64,000 bases of DNA, taken from Candidatus Polarisedimenticolia bacterium (GTDB lineage: Bacteria > Acidobacteriota > Polarisedimenticolia > Gp22-AA2 > AA152). Of this stretch, positions 1 through 7,830 are shown piece after piece. Every line of letters starts with the position of its first letter. Position 1 is the first letter of the stretch. The notes beneath the pieces were generated by a model that searched no databases, had not been told where the DNA came from, and saw only the letters and a list, made by a program, of their open reading frames with translations. Position numbers and translations under genes: made by a program. The stretch is taken from assembly GCA_036004685.1 (NCBI GenBank), contig DASYRE010000011.1, positions 29,318 to 93,317 on the forward strand, given 5' to 3'.

Positions 1-288
1 GCGCGTGGCTTCGACGAGCGCGGCGCGGATCGCCTCCTCGATCCGGATCGCGTCGACTCCCGACGGACTCCGGATGATGAAGGTCGGCCATCCCGTGTCC
101 TGGCAGAGCGGCCCTTCGCAGCCCGCCGCCATGCCGATGTTGGAGGAGATGATGTCCAGGGCCTGGGCCGAGCGGCTTTCCTCGTCTTCCGATTCCACCG
201 CCCGGGCGATGGCGCGGCGCACGTCGGGGGGAAGCCGGGTGGAGGTTTCCGTCACCAGGGCGAGCAGGCTTGCCGTGAGCTGCTCCAT
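1..288 (-). CDS. Fumarate hydratase class I, alpha subunit / N-terminal domain (partial)
   Basis: The first 96 codons are present; the gene runs off the window start. The product belongs to the Fe-S hydro-lyase family (class I fumarase / tartrate dehydratase alpha), which interconverts fumarate and malate in the TCA cycle. The helical N-terminus is followed by the family signature PLCQDTG around residues 61-66, whose Cys62 is a [4Fe-4S] cluster ligand in characterised members. The ATG at 288-286 has an AAAGGA-type ribosome site about 8 nt upstream. It lies 14 nt downstream of the TPR gene on the same strand, so the two are probably co-transcribed. Without the C-terminus I cannot say whether the beta domain is fused or separate, or distinguish fumarase from tartrate dehydratase. 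Confidence 0.82.
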   Translation of the reverse strand, partial: MEQLTASLLALVTETSTRLPPDVRRAIARAVESEDEESRSAQALDIISSNIGMAAGCEGPLCQDTGWPTFIIRSPSGVDAIRIEEAIRAALVEATR

Positions 289-302
289 GTCTCGGTCCTT
301 TC

Positions 303-956
303 TCACATCCGCGCGCCGCTCTTGGCCTGGTCGAGAGCCTGCTGGAGCTGCGGAAGTCCTTGGAAGCCGGGATTCAGCGCGCGCACCTTCGCGAACGCCT
401 CTTCCGCCGTCTTCGTGTCGTTCTTGTCGAAGAGGGAGACGATTCCGAGGTTCAGCCAGGACTGCCAGTGATTCGGATCGATCGCGATCGACTCCCGGAA
501 CCGGCGGAGAGCCTCATCGGCCTGGCCGAGGCGCTGGAAGCAGATGCCCAGGTCGGTGCTGATGTTCGGGTTCTTCGGATCGCTCGCCAGCGATTGGGTA
601 TAGAAGTCGCGCGCCTTGTCGAACATCTCGGCATCGTAGTAGAGATCGCCCATCCGGCCGAGGACCGCGGCGTCCTTGGGATTGGACTCCAGGGCCTTCT
701 TCAGCGCGGCCATTTCCCGCTGAACCCTCTGCATCGTCTGCTCGGCGGACTGGCCCCCGCCCCCCGCGGGGGGCGGCCCGGCCGCCTCGGCCGCGCCCGC
801 CGAGCCGCTCGGATCCGAAGGGTTGGTTGGAGCGGCCATCCCCTCGGAGAATCCCGCCGGCGCCGGGGACTTGAGGAATTGGTGCGCGAAGAGGGTTCCC
901 ATGATGAAGCCGAAGAGAATCCCTCCGAGCAGGAAGCTGGCGTTCTCGCGCTTCAT
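303..956 (-). CDS. Membrane-anchored TPR protein
   Basis: 217 residues. A single transmembrane segment at about residues 5-27 is followed by a Pro/Gly/Ala-rich linker (about 30-75) and then at least three tetratricopeptide repeats (about 85-195), recognisable from LGRMGDLYYDAEMFDKA and LGICFQRLGQADEA. The architecture resembles cytochrome c biogenesis CcmH/CycH-type TPR domains or generic assembly scaffolds; the partner is not identifiable. I start it at ATG 956 because the membrane anchor begins there; an upstream in-frame extension to 1079 has no family-like sequence. The promoter at 1024-1052 fits this start. It precedes the fumarase gene by 14 nt. Confidence 0.8.
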   Translation of the reverse strand: MKRENASFLLGGILFGFIMGTLFAHQFLKSPAPAGFSEGMAAPTNPSDPSGSAGAAEAAGPPPAGGGGQSAEQTMQRVQREMAALKKALESNPKDAAVLGRMGDLYYDAEMFDKARDFYTQSLASDPKNPNISTDLGICFQRLGQADEALRRFRESIAIDPNHWQSWLNLGIVSLFDKNDTKTAEEAFAKVRALNPGFQGLPQLQQALDQAKSGARM

Positions 957-1023
957 TCGAGCGATTTCCCCGAGAAATCGGGCCGGCGGGCCGGCGTGAG
1001 TCCTACGTGTCGCGAAGGGCTGG

Positions 1024-1052
1024 AAAATAACACGCCGCATCCGGCAAGTCAA
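1024..1052 (-). promoter_or_regulatory. Sigma70-type promoter for the TPR/fumarase operon
   Basis: Reading the minus strand, TTGACT (1052-1047), a 17-bp spacer, then TATTTT (1029-1024). It is back to back with the permease promoter at 1067-1095, forming a divergent control region. Confidence 0.6.
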
Positions 1053-1066
1053 GGCTGGGCAGCGTG

Positions 1067-1095
1067 TTGCGGGCCGCAAGGGGGTGTGCTATAGA
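1067..1095 (+). promoter_or_regulatory. Sigma70-type promoter for the peptide ABC operon, probably leaderless
   Basis: TTGCGG (1067-1072), 17-bp spacer, TATAGA (1090-1095). Only six nucleotides separate the -10 box from the GTG at 1102, so transcription would begin at or next to the start codon. Confidence 0.55.
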
Positions 1096-1101
1096 GAGTC
1101 C

Positions 1102-1986
1102 GTGCTGATTCTCCCGACGCCCGCGAGCCGGATCGGACTGTGGATCATCCTGCTCCTCGCCCTGGTGGCCGCGGCTGCCCCGTTCCTTTCCCGGCACGTC
1201 ATCGGTTGCGGTCCCTACGATCCCGTCGTTCCGGCGGGCCTAGTGCCGCCCACCCCTCCCGACGGGAGGCACCTGCTCGGCACCGACGCGCTGGGGCGCG
1301 ATCTTCTGGCCCGGATCGTCCATGGGGCCAGGATCTCGCTGACGGTGGGGATACTCTCGGAAGCGGTGGCGCTGCTCCTCGGCCTGGCGATCGGATCGGC
1401 CGCCGGGTATTTCGGCGGCAAGGTGGATGGCGCGCTGATGCGGCTCGCCGACGTCTTCTTGTCCCTTCCCGCGCCCCTAGTGGCCCTGGCGGTCATCGCC
1501 GCCTTCCCCGACCCCGAGACCCTTCCGGGCCTGCGCTCCCTGCCCTCGCCGAGCCTCGTCCTGGTCTTCCTGGTTCTCGGCCTCATCGGGTGGGCGGGCA
1601 TCGCCCGGCTGGTGCGCGCCCAAATCCTGGTCGTGCGGGAGATGGAATATAGCTCGGCGGCGAAGGCCCTCGGCTCGGGCGATCTCCGGGTCGTGCTGCG
1701 TCATCTCCTTCCCAACGCTCTGTCGCCCGTCGTCGTCGCCGCAACACTCGGAATCGCCGGGAACATCCTGGCCGAGTCCTGGCTGTCGTTCCTGGGACTC
1801 GGCGCCAGGCCGCCGCTGCCATCTTGGGGAACGATGATCACCGAAGGGCAGAGCTATCTCACGACTCGCCCATGGGTATGCGTCTATCCGGGGCTGGCGC
1901 TGCTGGTCACCGTGCTCGCATTCAACCTCCTGGGGGATGGACTCCGCGAAGCACTCGACCCCCGGGGGAGAGCTCCTCTCCGCTGA
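1102..1986 (+). CDS. Peptide/nickel-type ABC transporter permease (DppC/OppC-like)
   Basis: 294 residues. Inner-membrane permease of the binding-protein-dependent family, with about six transmembrane helices. The first is at residues 10-25, followed by a periplasmic stretch containing the family motif LLGTDALGRDLLARIVHGAR (about 60-80). The EAA loop that contacts the ATPase is visible near residues 180-205 as SSAAKALGSGDLRVVLRHLLPNA in split form: SSAAKALGSG then HLLPNALSP. I favour the GTG at 1102, placed six nt after a -10 box; an upstream GTG at 1084 is also in frame. Downstream are the binding lipoprotein and the DppB-like permease. No DppD/DppF ATPase gene is nearby, so the ATPase must be supplied elsewhere. 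Confidence 0.87.
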   Translation: MLILPTPASRIGLWIILLLALVAAAAPFLSRHVIGCGPYDPVVPAGLVPPTPPDGRHLLGTDALGRDLLARIVHGARISLTVGILSEAVALLLGLAIGSAAGYFGGKVDGALMRLADVFLSLPAPLVALAVIAAFPDPETLPGLRSLPSPSLVLVFLVLGLIGWAGIARLVRAQILVVREMEYSSAAKALGSGDLRVVLRHLLPNALSPVVVAATLGIAGNILAESWLSFLGLGARPPLPSWGTMITEGQSYLTTRPWVCVYPGLALLVTVLAFNLLGDGLREALDPRGRAPLR

Positions 1987-2026
1987 CCCGCCCGAACCCG
2001 GGCCAACTTTCGAGGGCTGGACGCCG

Positions 2027-3697
2027 ATGACACCACGATGGATCGTCCGCACCGGATCCCGGTCCGCCGCCCCGGCGCTGCTTCTCGGGGCGATGCTGCT
2101 GTCGCTGTGCTCCTGGGCGGGCTGTTCGGTGGCCGAGCCGACCCGGCCGCGGCCGGAGCAGGTCCTGCGCGTCCGGATGCGCGAGGATCCTCCCGACACC
2201 GATCCGGCCCAGTCATCCGACTCGCTGTCGGATCGCCTCAACCTCGAGGTCCATGACGGGCTGGTCGACTTCGAGCCTCTGACCCTGGAGATCATCTCCG
2301 CCGTGGCCGAAGCCTGGGAGGTCACGGCGGACGGGCGGCGCTACACGTTCCACCTCCGGCCCGGAGTCCGGTTCCAGAACGGCCGCGCCCTCACGTCCGA
2401 CGACGTCCTTTACTCCTTCCGGCGGATCCTCGATCCGAAGGTCCATTCGCAGCGCAGCGAGATTCTCTCCGGCGTGCAGGGGGCGAAGGAGTTCCTCGCG
2501 GGAAAGAGCTCGCGGTTGGAGGGGCTCGAGGCCGTGGATCCGCTCACCGTCCGGATCACCCTGACGCATCCGATTCCCTACTTCCTGCAGCTGCTGGCCA
2601 CGCCCGCCGCCGCGATCGTGCCGCGGGAGGTGTACGACGACCCGCGCAAGGGGTTCCTCGAGCACCCGGTCGGCTGCGGCCCGTTCAAGGTCGCCCGGTG
2701 GGAGCGCTCCAACTACCTCGAGCTCGCCGCTTTCGGAGACTACTACCGCGGGCGCCCGAAGCTGGACCGGGTGGTGATCCGCTTCATCGAGAACCCGGCC
2801 AGCGCCATGGAAGAATACAAGGCTGGAGGGCTGGAATGGATGGACGAGATGGCGGGAAGCGAGACGGAAATCGCCCGGAGCCTGCCGCAGGACTACCGGA
2901 AGGGGCCGTACCTGGCGACCTATTACTACGGAATGAACCTGGCGCGCGCCCCTTTCCGCGGCAACGTCAACCTCCGTAAAGCGTTCAACTACGCGGTGAA
3001 CCGCGCGGCGATCTGCACGCAGCTGTTCGAAGGCACCCATACCGTCGCCCACGGAATTCTCCCGCCCGGAACGCCGGGATTCAACCCCGACCTCAGGGGC
3101 TTCGAATACGATCCGGAGAAGGCGCGAGAGTATCTGGCCAAGGCGGGATACCCCGGCGGCAAGGGGCTGTCGCCGATCGATCTCTGGGTCAACAACAACG
3201 AGAAAATGCTTCAGGTCGCCCAAAAGGTCCAGGCCGACCTCAAGGCGGTGGATGTGCCGGTCCGGATCCAGGCGGTCGACTTCGCCCATTTCCTCCAGGC
3301 GGTCCGGGGAACTCCGGAGACGCCGGGCGAGGCGCTCTTCTACAAGTTCGGCTGGCAGGCCGATTATCCCGATCCCGACGCGTTTCTCTATTGGCTCCTC
3401 CATTCCCGCAACGCCGGTCCGGCGGGGAACATGGCCCGCTATTCGAACCCGAAGGTGGACGAGCTGCTGGATCGCGCCCGCGGCCTGCTCCGGATGGAGG
3501 AGAGGATCCCCCTCTACCGCGAGGCCGAGCGGATCGCCGTGGAGGAGGACGCCGCCTGGCTCTTCGTGTCGAATTACACCGAGCGGTTCCTGGTGAAACC
3601 TTACGTCAAGGGCGTGGTCCTCTCCCCCCTCGGCATGAGCCGGACCCCGTTCGACCGGATGTGGCTCGAAGGATCCCCTGCGTCGGAGCGCCGGTGA
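2027..3697 (+). CDS. Peptide-type ABC transporter substrate-binding lipoprotein
   Basis: 556 residues; SBP family 5 (DppA/OppA-like), periplasmic binding of oligopeptides or similar solutes. The N-terminus has basic residues, a hydrophobic core (about 14-28) and a Cys33 in SWAGC that would serve as lipidation site, though Trp at -3 is unusual for a lipobox. Family landmarks include YTFHLRPGVRFQNGR near residue 105 and RKAFNYAVNR near residue 320. The ATG at 2027 has a GAGGG ribosome site upstream, and earlier in-frame starts would lengthen the leader without sense. The stop overlaps the next permease start as GTGA (3694-3697), indicating translational coupling. The actual ligand cannot be read from sequence. 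Confidence 0.88.
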   Translation: MTPRWIVRTGSRSAAPALLLGAMLLSLCSWAGCSVAEPTRPRPEQVLRVRMREDPPDTDPAQSSDSLSDRLNLEVHDGLVDFEPLTLEIISAVAEAWEVTADGRRYTFHLRPGVRFQNGRALTSDDVLYSFRRILDPKVHSQRSEILSGVQGAKEFLAGKSSRLEGLEAVDPLTVRITLTHPIPYFLQLLATPAAAIVPREVYDDPRKGFLEHPVGCGPFKVARWERSNYLELAAFGDYYRGRPKLDRVVIRFIENPASAMEEYKAGGLEWMDEMAGSETEIARSLPQDYRKGPYLATYYYGMNLARAPFRGNVNLRKAFNYAVNRAAICTQLFEGTHTVAHGILPPGTPGFNPDLRGFEYDPEKAREYLAKAGYPGGKGLSPIDLWVNNNEKMLQVAQKVQADLKAVDVPVRIQAVDFAHFLQAVRGTPETPGEALFYKFGWQADYPDPDAFLYWLLHSRNAGPAGNMARYSNPKVDELLDRARGLLRMEERIPLYREAERIAVEEDAAWLFVSNYTERFLVKPYVKGVVLSPLGMSRTPFDRMWLEGSPASERR

Positions 3698-4665
3698 TCT
3701 CGTACGTCCTGCGGCGGTTGCTGAGCCTGCTCCCCGTCCTATGGGCCGTGGTCACGATCATCTGGGTTTGCGTCTTCCTCCTGCCCGGCGATCCGGCGAG
3801 TCTCCTGGCGGGCGGGCAGCGCTCCGACCCGCGCGTGATCGCCCGGATCCGCTCGGAATGGGGGCTGGACGATCCGGCGGGAAAGCAGTACCTGCGATAC
3901 CTGGCCCGCCTGGCGCGCGGCGATCTCGGGACTTCGTACCTCCAGGGCCGGCCCGTCGCCCGCGTGATCGGAGAGGCTTTCCCCCCGACCGCCTTCCTCG
4001 CCGTGTCGGCGATGCTCCTGGCATCCCTCGGGGGGATCGGCCTCGGGCTCCTCTCCGCCGCCCACGCGCGGCGCTGGCTGGATGACCTGCTGACCTTTCT
4101 CTCGCTCGTGTTCGTCTCGCTTCCCGCCTTCTGGCTGGGACTGATGCTCATCCTTCTGTTCGCCTCGCGCCTGGGGTGGCTGCCGGTCCTCGGCTACGGG
4201 ATGGAGGGGTTGCGGATCCCGGGGACGGGAATCCGCCTCCCCGAGCTGAGGCACCTGGTCCTTCCCGCGTTCACCCTCGGCCTGATCTCCATGGGAACGG
4301 TCGCCCGGATCACGCGGGCCGCCCTGCTGGACGTCCTCGGCAGCGACTTCATCCGCAGCTCCGCCGCCCGGGGGAGCGCCCCCACCGTCCTCTACCTGCG
4401 TCATGCGCTGCGCAACGCCCTGATCCCCGTCGTGACGGTCATCGGAATCGATTTCGCCGCGCTGCTCGGCGGGGCGGTCGCCACCGAGTTCGTCTTCGCG
4501 TGGCCCGGCCTCGGGAAGGCCATCGTCCGGGGCATCGCCGATCGGGACCTCCCCCTCGTGGAAGGCGGGGTCCTCTGCCTGAGCCTCGCGTTCATCCTCG
4601 TGAACCTGGCGGTCGATCTCTGCTATCTGGCCGTGGATCCGCGGGTCCGGCTCCGAAACTCCTGA
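3694..4665 (+). CDS. Peptide/nickel-type ABC transporter permease (DppB/OppB-like)
   Basis: 323 residues. Inner-membrane permease with an N-terminal helix (residues 8-28) and the DppB hallmark LLPGDPASLLAG at about residues 27-38. The ATPase-contact loop near residues 215-245 is also visible (IRSSAARGSAPTVLYLRHAL). GTG start at 3694 overlaps the stop of the binding protein by four nucleotides; this start gives a normal family length. It completes the membrane part of the transporter begun by the DppC-like gene. The order permease C, binding protein, permease B is different from the classical dppABCDF arrangement. Confidence 0.88.
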   Translation: MISYVLRRLLSLLPVLWAVVTIIWVCVFLLPGDPASLLAGGQRSDPRVIARIRSEWGLDDPAGKQYLRYLARLARGDLGTSYLQGRPVARVIGEAFPPTAFLAVSAMLLASLGGIGLGLLSAAHARRWLDDLLTFLSLVFVSLPAFWLGLMLILLFASRLGWLPVLGYGMEGLRIPGTGIRLPELRHLVLPAFTLGLISMGTVARITRAALLDVLGSDFIRSSAARGSAPTVLYLRHALRNALIPVVTVIGIDFAALLGGAVATEFVFAWPGLGKAIVRGIADRDLPLVEGGVLCLSLAFILVNLAVDLCYLAVDPRVRLRNS

Positions 4666-4671
4666 TAGAAT
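4666..4671 (+). promoter_or_regulatory. Possible -10 element before rlmN
   Basis: TAGAAT ends six nt before the rlmN ATG, the same geometry as other starts in this window. No convincing -35 box lies 16-18 bp upstream, so this may instead be fortuitous. An AAGG at 4673-4676 could serve as a weak ribosome site. Confidence 0.3.
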
Positions 4672-4677
4672 AAGGTC

Positions 4678-5748
4678 ATGCACCGAAATCTCTACGGCAG
4701 CAGCCGGGAGGATCTCCGGGAGATCCTCTCGCCTCTCTCCGACAAGCCCTTTCATGCCGGGCAGATCTACCGCTGGATGCACGCGCGCGGCGAGCGCGAT
4801 TTCGCCCGCATGAGCAATCTTCCACGCTCCCTGCGCGCGGGGCTCTCGGAGCGTTATCGCGTCGGGCTGCCGGAGGTGGAGCAGCGCCTCCGATCCTCCG
4901 ACGGGACGATCAAGTACCTTCTGCGGCTGGACGACGGCAAGGCCGTGGAGTCGGTATACATCCCGGAGCGTGAGCGCCTCACCTTCTGCATCTCCTCCCA
5001 GATCGGCTGCCCCCTGGCGTGCACTTTCTGCCTGACCGGAAGGATGGGGCTCGTGCGCCAGCTCTCCGCCGGAGAGATCGCGGGACAGGTTGCCGTGCTC
5101 GCCGGCGATCACCGCCTCGCCGCCAACGACTACAACCTGGTCTTCATGGGGATGGGGGAGCCGCTCAACAATTATGAGAACGTCCTGGCGGCGTTCCGCC
5201 TCCTGACGGATCCGGAGGGGTTCGGCATCGCGCCGAGGCACGTCACCCTTTCCACCGCGGGAGTCCTGCCGGGACTGCGGCGGCTGGCGGGGGAGAGCCC
5301 GCGGCCCCGGATCGCCGTGTCGCTGTCGGCCACGACCGACGCGCTTCGGAACGAGCTGATGCCGATCAACAAGGCCTATCCTCTCGCCGCGCTCTTCGAG
5401 GCGCTGCGGGCCATCCCGCTCGCGCCGCGCGAGCGGATCACACTCGAATACGTCCTGCTGCAGGGGATCAACGATTCCCTCGCCGACGCCCTTCGCCTGG
5501 CCGCGCTCGCCGGCCAGCTGCCGGTCAAGATCAATCTGATCCCCTACAACGAGGCGTCGGTCGACGGATACGCCGCTTCGGCGCCGCCGGCGGCCCGGGC
5601 GTTCCGCGACCTGCTCATGAGCCGCGGACTGCGCGCCTCGATCCGCCGGCGCCGGGGCGCCGACGTCTCCGCCGCCTGCGGACAGCTGGCGATCCTCGAC
5701 GCGAACACTCTCCAACGTCCCGTCCGGGCATTCGAGGAGCTGCGATGA
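4678..5748 (+). CDS. rlmN: Dual-specificity 23S rRNA/tRNA adenine-C2 methyltransferase RlmN
   Basis: 356 residues, the normal length for RlmN. It is a radical-SAM enzyme that methylates A2503 of 23S rRNA and A37 of some tRNAs. The CxxxCxxC cluster motif is Cys111, Cys115, Cys118 (CPLACTFC), followed by the GMGEPLNNYENV motif. The C-terminal GADVSAACGQLA contains the conserved cysteine of the methyl-transfer pair, about residue 339; its partner would be Cys118. The C-terminal Cys separates RlmN from random radical-SAM paralogs; a Cfr-type resistance enzyme is less likely because the sequence is close to housekeeping RlmN. Its stop overlaps the SDR start as ATGA (5745-5748). Confidence 0.95.
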   Translation: MHRNLYGSSREDLREILSPLSDKPFHAGQIYRWMHARGERDFARMSNLPRSLRAGLSERYRVGLPEVEQRLRSSDGTIKYLLRLDDGKAVESVYIPERERLTFCISSQIGCPLACTFCLTGRMGLVRQLSAGEIAGQVAVLAGDHRLAANDYNLVFMGMGEPLNNYENVLAAFRLLTDPEGFGIAPRHVTLSTAGVLPGLRRLAGESPRPRIAVSLSATTDALRNELMPINKAYPLAALFEALRAIPLAPRERITLEYVLLQGINDSLADALRLAALAGQLPVKINLIPYNEASVDGYAASAPPAARAFRDLLMSRGLRASIRRRRGADVSAACGQLAILDANTLQRPVRAFEELR

Positions 5749-6500
5749 TCGATCTGACGGGGAAGAAGGCAGTCGTGACCGGGGGCTCCCGCGGCATCGG
5801 GCGGGCCGCCTGCCGGCTGCTGGCGCGCGCGGGAGCCGACGTGACGCTCGGATATCGCCGGGACGGCGAAGCGGCCGCCGGCGCGGCGGCGGAGATCCGG
5901 AAGATGGGAAGAGCGGCGCTGGCCGTCGCCGGCGATCTCTCCCGGCCGAAGGACGCCGAGACGCTCATCGGGGCCGCGCTGGAAGCCATGGGCCGCGTCG
6001 ACATCCTGGTCAACAACCATGGGATCTGGAAGGACGGGCCGATCGACTCCATGACCGAGGAGGACTGGGACGAGACGCTCGAAGTCAACCTGAAGGGGAT
6101 CTTCCTTTGCACGCGCGCCGTCCTGCCCGCGATGTTCCGCCAGGGCTCGGGCCGGATCATCAACATCGCCTCCACGGCCGGGCAGCGCGGCGAGGCGGGA
6201 CATTCCCATTACGCCGCTTCGAAAGGGGGCGTCATCTCCTTCACCAAAAGCCTCGGCCCGGAGCTGTGCGGGCGCGGCATCTTGGTGAATTGCGTGGCCC
6301 CGGGCTGGGTCGACACCGACATGAGCGCCGCGGCGCTGGCAGGTCCCGAACGGGAGAAGATCCTCGCCACGATCCCGATGCGCCGGGCCGGCAGCGCCGA
6401 GGAGATCGCCGGCGGGATTCTCTTCTTCGCCTCCGATCTCTCGACCTATTGCTGCGGCGAGGTCCTGAACATCAACGGCGCTTCGGTGCTGTGCGGTTGA
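5745..6500 (+). CDS. Short-chain dehydrogenase/reductase (FabG-like)
   Basis: 251 residues, classical SDR. It has the NAD(P)-binding TGGSRGIGRA motif (residues 9-18), an NNHG motif in place of NNAG (about residue 89), and a catalytic tetrad with Ser near 142 and YAASK near 155-159. The C-terminus ends in NINGASVLCG, typical of FabG-like folds. Substrate is not predictable: no acyl-carrier or fatty-acid gene is adjacent, so I do not name it fabG. It is translationally coupled to rlmN through a four-base ATGA overlap and ends the five-gene plus-strand run that starts with the transporter. Confidence 0.85.
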   Translation: MIDLTGKKAVVTGGSRGIGRAACRLLARAGADVTLGYRRDGEAAAGAAAEIRKMGRAALAVAGDLSRPKDAETLIGAALEAMGRVDILVNNHGIWKDGPIDSMTEEDWDETLEVNLKGIFLCTRAVLPAMFRQGSGRIINIASTAGQRGEAGHSHYAASKGGVISFTKSLGPELCGRGILVNCVAPGWVDTDMSAAALAGPEREKILATIPMRRAGSAEEIAGGILFFASDLSTYCCGEVLNINGASVLCG

Positions 6501-6526
6501 CAAAAGAGCCCTGTTTCAGGCATAAA
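6497..6526 (+). promoter_or_regulatory. Sigma70 promoter for the ferredoxin gene
   Basis: TTGACA (6497-6502), 18-bp spacer, CATAAA (6521-6526, extending to AAATT). The -35 box overlaps the stop codon of the SDR gene. Predicted 5' leader is about 65 nt. Confidence 0.65.
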
Positions 6527-6599
6527 TTCCCCCACACACCGGCGGCATCGGATGGATGCCCCTCCCGGGGCCCGCGGCCGCTTTGAGGAGAACGAAGCA

Positions 6600-6911
6600 A
6601 TGGCTTACGTCATCACCGAGAAATGCCTGGGAGAGCGTTACGCCACCTGCGTGGCGGTCTGCCCGGTCGACTGCATCTATCCCGGGGACTATCAGGGACA
6701 GGAATTCATGGTGATCGATCCGGTCGTGTGCATCGACTGCGGCGCTTGCCTTCCCGAGTGCCCCATTGAGGCGATCGTCGAAACCCCCGAGGAGGATCCC
6801 GAGTACGCGAAGATCAACGCCGACCTTTCCCCGCAGTGCAAGGGGAACTCTCCGGTGACGCCGCGTCCCTCCAACGACCCGCCGCGCAAGCCGACCAACA
6901 AGCTGGCGTAG
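6600..6911 (+). CDS. fdxA: 7Fe ferredoxin (FdxA-like)
   Basis: 103 residues. A small soluble electron carrier. Cys9, Cys17 and Cys54 match the ligands of a [3Fe-4S] cluster. Cys21, Cys44, Cys47 and Cys50 match those of a [4Fe-4S] cluster. The cysteine usually at position 12 of eight-Cys ferredoxins is Glu here, which supports the 7Fe assignment; Cys25 is an additional cysteine also known in Azotobacter-type proteins. The ATG at 6600 has an excellent GAGGAG ribosome site at 6585-6590. It stands alone between its own promoter and a strong terminator, consistent with a monocistronic, well-expressed gene. The redox partner is not evident. Confidence 0.9.
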   Translation: MAYVITEKCLGERYATCVAVCPVDCIYPGDYQGQEFMVIDPVVCIDCGACLPECPIEAIVETPEEDPEYAKINADLSPQCKGNSPVTPRPSNDPPRKPTNKLA

Positions 6912-6927
6912 TCCTCTCACCGACCCA

Positions 6928-6957
6928 GGCCCTTCCGGCAATCCGGAAGGGCCTTTT
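6928..6957. terminator. Rho-independent terminator, ferredoxin / thiE
   Basis: Perfect 11-bp stem (6928-6938 with 6943-6953), CAAT loop, followed by TTTT on the plus strand. It terminates the ferredoxin transcript; its T-run touches the thiE stop codon at 6957, so the convergent genes share it. Confidence 0.85.
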
Positions 6958-7568
6958 CATTCCCAGGAACGTCCGTGGACGAGCCGGATCAGCTCCGGAA
7001 CGCTCGCGGCCCGCACGAAGGCCGCGATCATGGCCACCCCGATGAGGGGCAGCCCCCGCAGCTGCCTTAGGTTATCGGGGCCGATCCCCCCGATGGCGTA
7101 GACGGGAATCCGCACCCTCCGGAGGACCGCCTCCAGCCCGGCGATCCCCACGGGCGGGCCGAACTCCGCTTTCGACGGGGTCGGGAAGACGGGACCGAAG
7201 AAGAGGTAATCCGCCCCCTCCTCTTGGGCTTCCATCGCTTCCTCCAGGGTATGGGCGGAAGCTCCCAGGACGAGGTCCTCCCCGCCCCATCGTCGCACGG
7301 CCCCCAGGGGAAGCCCCGACCTCCCGAGATGCAGGCCCGGGGCCGAGGCGGCGAGAGCGACATCCAGCCGGTCATTCACGAAGACGGTGGCCCGGGTGTC
7401 GCGGGCCGCCTCCATGGCGTCCCGCGCCAGGTGAAGCAGCGCCCGGCCGCCCAGGTCCTTCTCGCGGACTTGAATCCTGTCCACGCCCGCGGCCGCCGCC
7501 TCCCGGACGAGGCGAGGCAGGAAGCTCTCCGAGGCAAGGCGCCGGTCGGTGACCAGATAGGCTTCCAC
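6957..7568 (-). CDS. thiE: Thiamine-phosphate synthase (ThiE/TenI family)
   Basis: 203 residues from a GTG at 7568. Family TIM-barrel landmarks appear in order: AYLVTDRR at the N-terminus, IQVREKDLGGR near residue 35, VNDRLDVALA near 63, GLHLGRSGLP near 75, FGPVFPTPSK near 120 and YAIGGIGPDNL near 165. ThiE joins the pyrimidine (HMP-PP) and thiazole (THZ-P) moieties into thiamine phosphate; TenI homologs share the fold, so a TenI-type role remains possible. The start is uncertain: the frame stays open upstream into the preceding small membrane-protein gene, but family homology begins at the GTG. No THI-box riboswitch is visible. It is the last gene of a minus-strand run lon-like, small membrane protein, thiE. 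Confidence 0.85.
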   Translation of the reverse strand: MEAYLVTDRRLASESFLPRLVREAAAAGVDRIQVREKDLGGRALLHLARDAMEAARDTRATVFVNDRLDVALAASAPGLHLGRSGLPLGAVRRWGGEDLVLGASAHTLEEAMEAQEEGADYLFFGPVFPTPSKAEFGPPVGIAGLEAVLRRVRIPVYAIGGIGPDNLRQLRGLPLIGVAMIAAFVRAASVPELIRLVHGRSWE

Positions 7569-7579
7569 GCGCGGGCTCG

Positions 7580-7819
7580 CTAACGTCGTTCCATCCGGAT
7601 GAATCCCACCGAATCGATCACGCCCACGAGAAGGTGCAGCAGGCCGACGCCCGAGACGGCGCCGCGGGTGAAGGGGCTCAGGCAGAGGGCGCGGACGGCG
7701 GGGAGCTTCGCCACGAAGTAGTTCCCCTCCCAAAGGGAGGACCAGGGAACGAGGAGGAGGAAGAGGCCCGCTTCGAAAAGATAGAAGAGATAGACGAGCG
7801 CGCCGATTCGCTCCTTCAT
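7580..7819 (-). CDS. Small membrane protein, unknown function
   Basis: 79 residues with two or three hydrophobic segments (about 7-25, 40-52 and 53-70). I do not recognise the family. ATG at 7819 lies 11 nt after the stop of the Lon-related protease gene and its own stop is 11 nt before the thiE GTG, so it sits inside a compact operon. Confidence 0.6.
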   Translation of the reverse strand: MKERIGALVYLFYLFEAGLFLLLVPWSSLWEGNYFVAKLPAVRALCLSPFTRGAVSGVGLLHLLVGVIDSVGFIRMERR

Positions 7820-7830
7820 CCCCGCCCGCC

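Noticed and set aside
3739..5715. Long minus-strand frame opposite the permease and rlmN
   Set aside because: Opposite strand to two well-supported genes; composition of an antisense shadow in GC-rich DNA.
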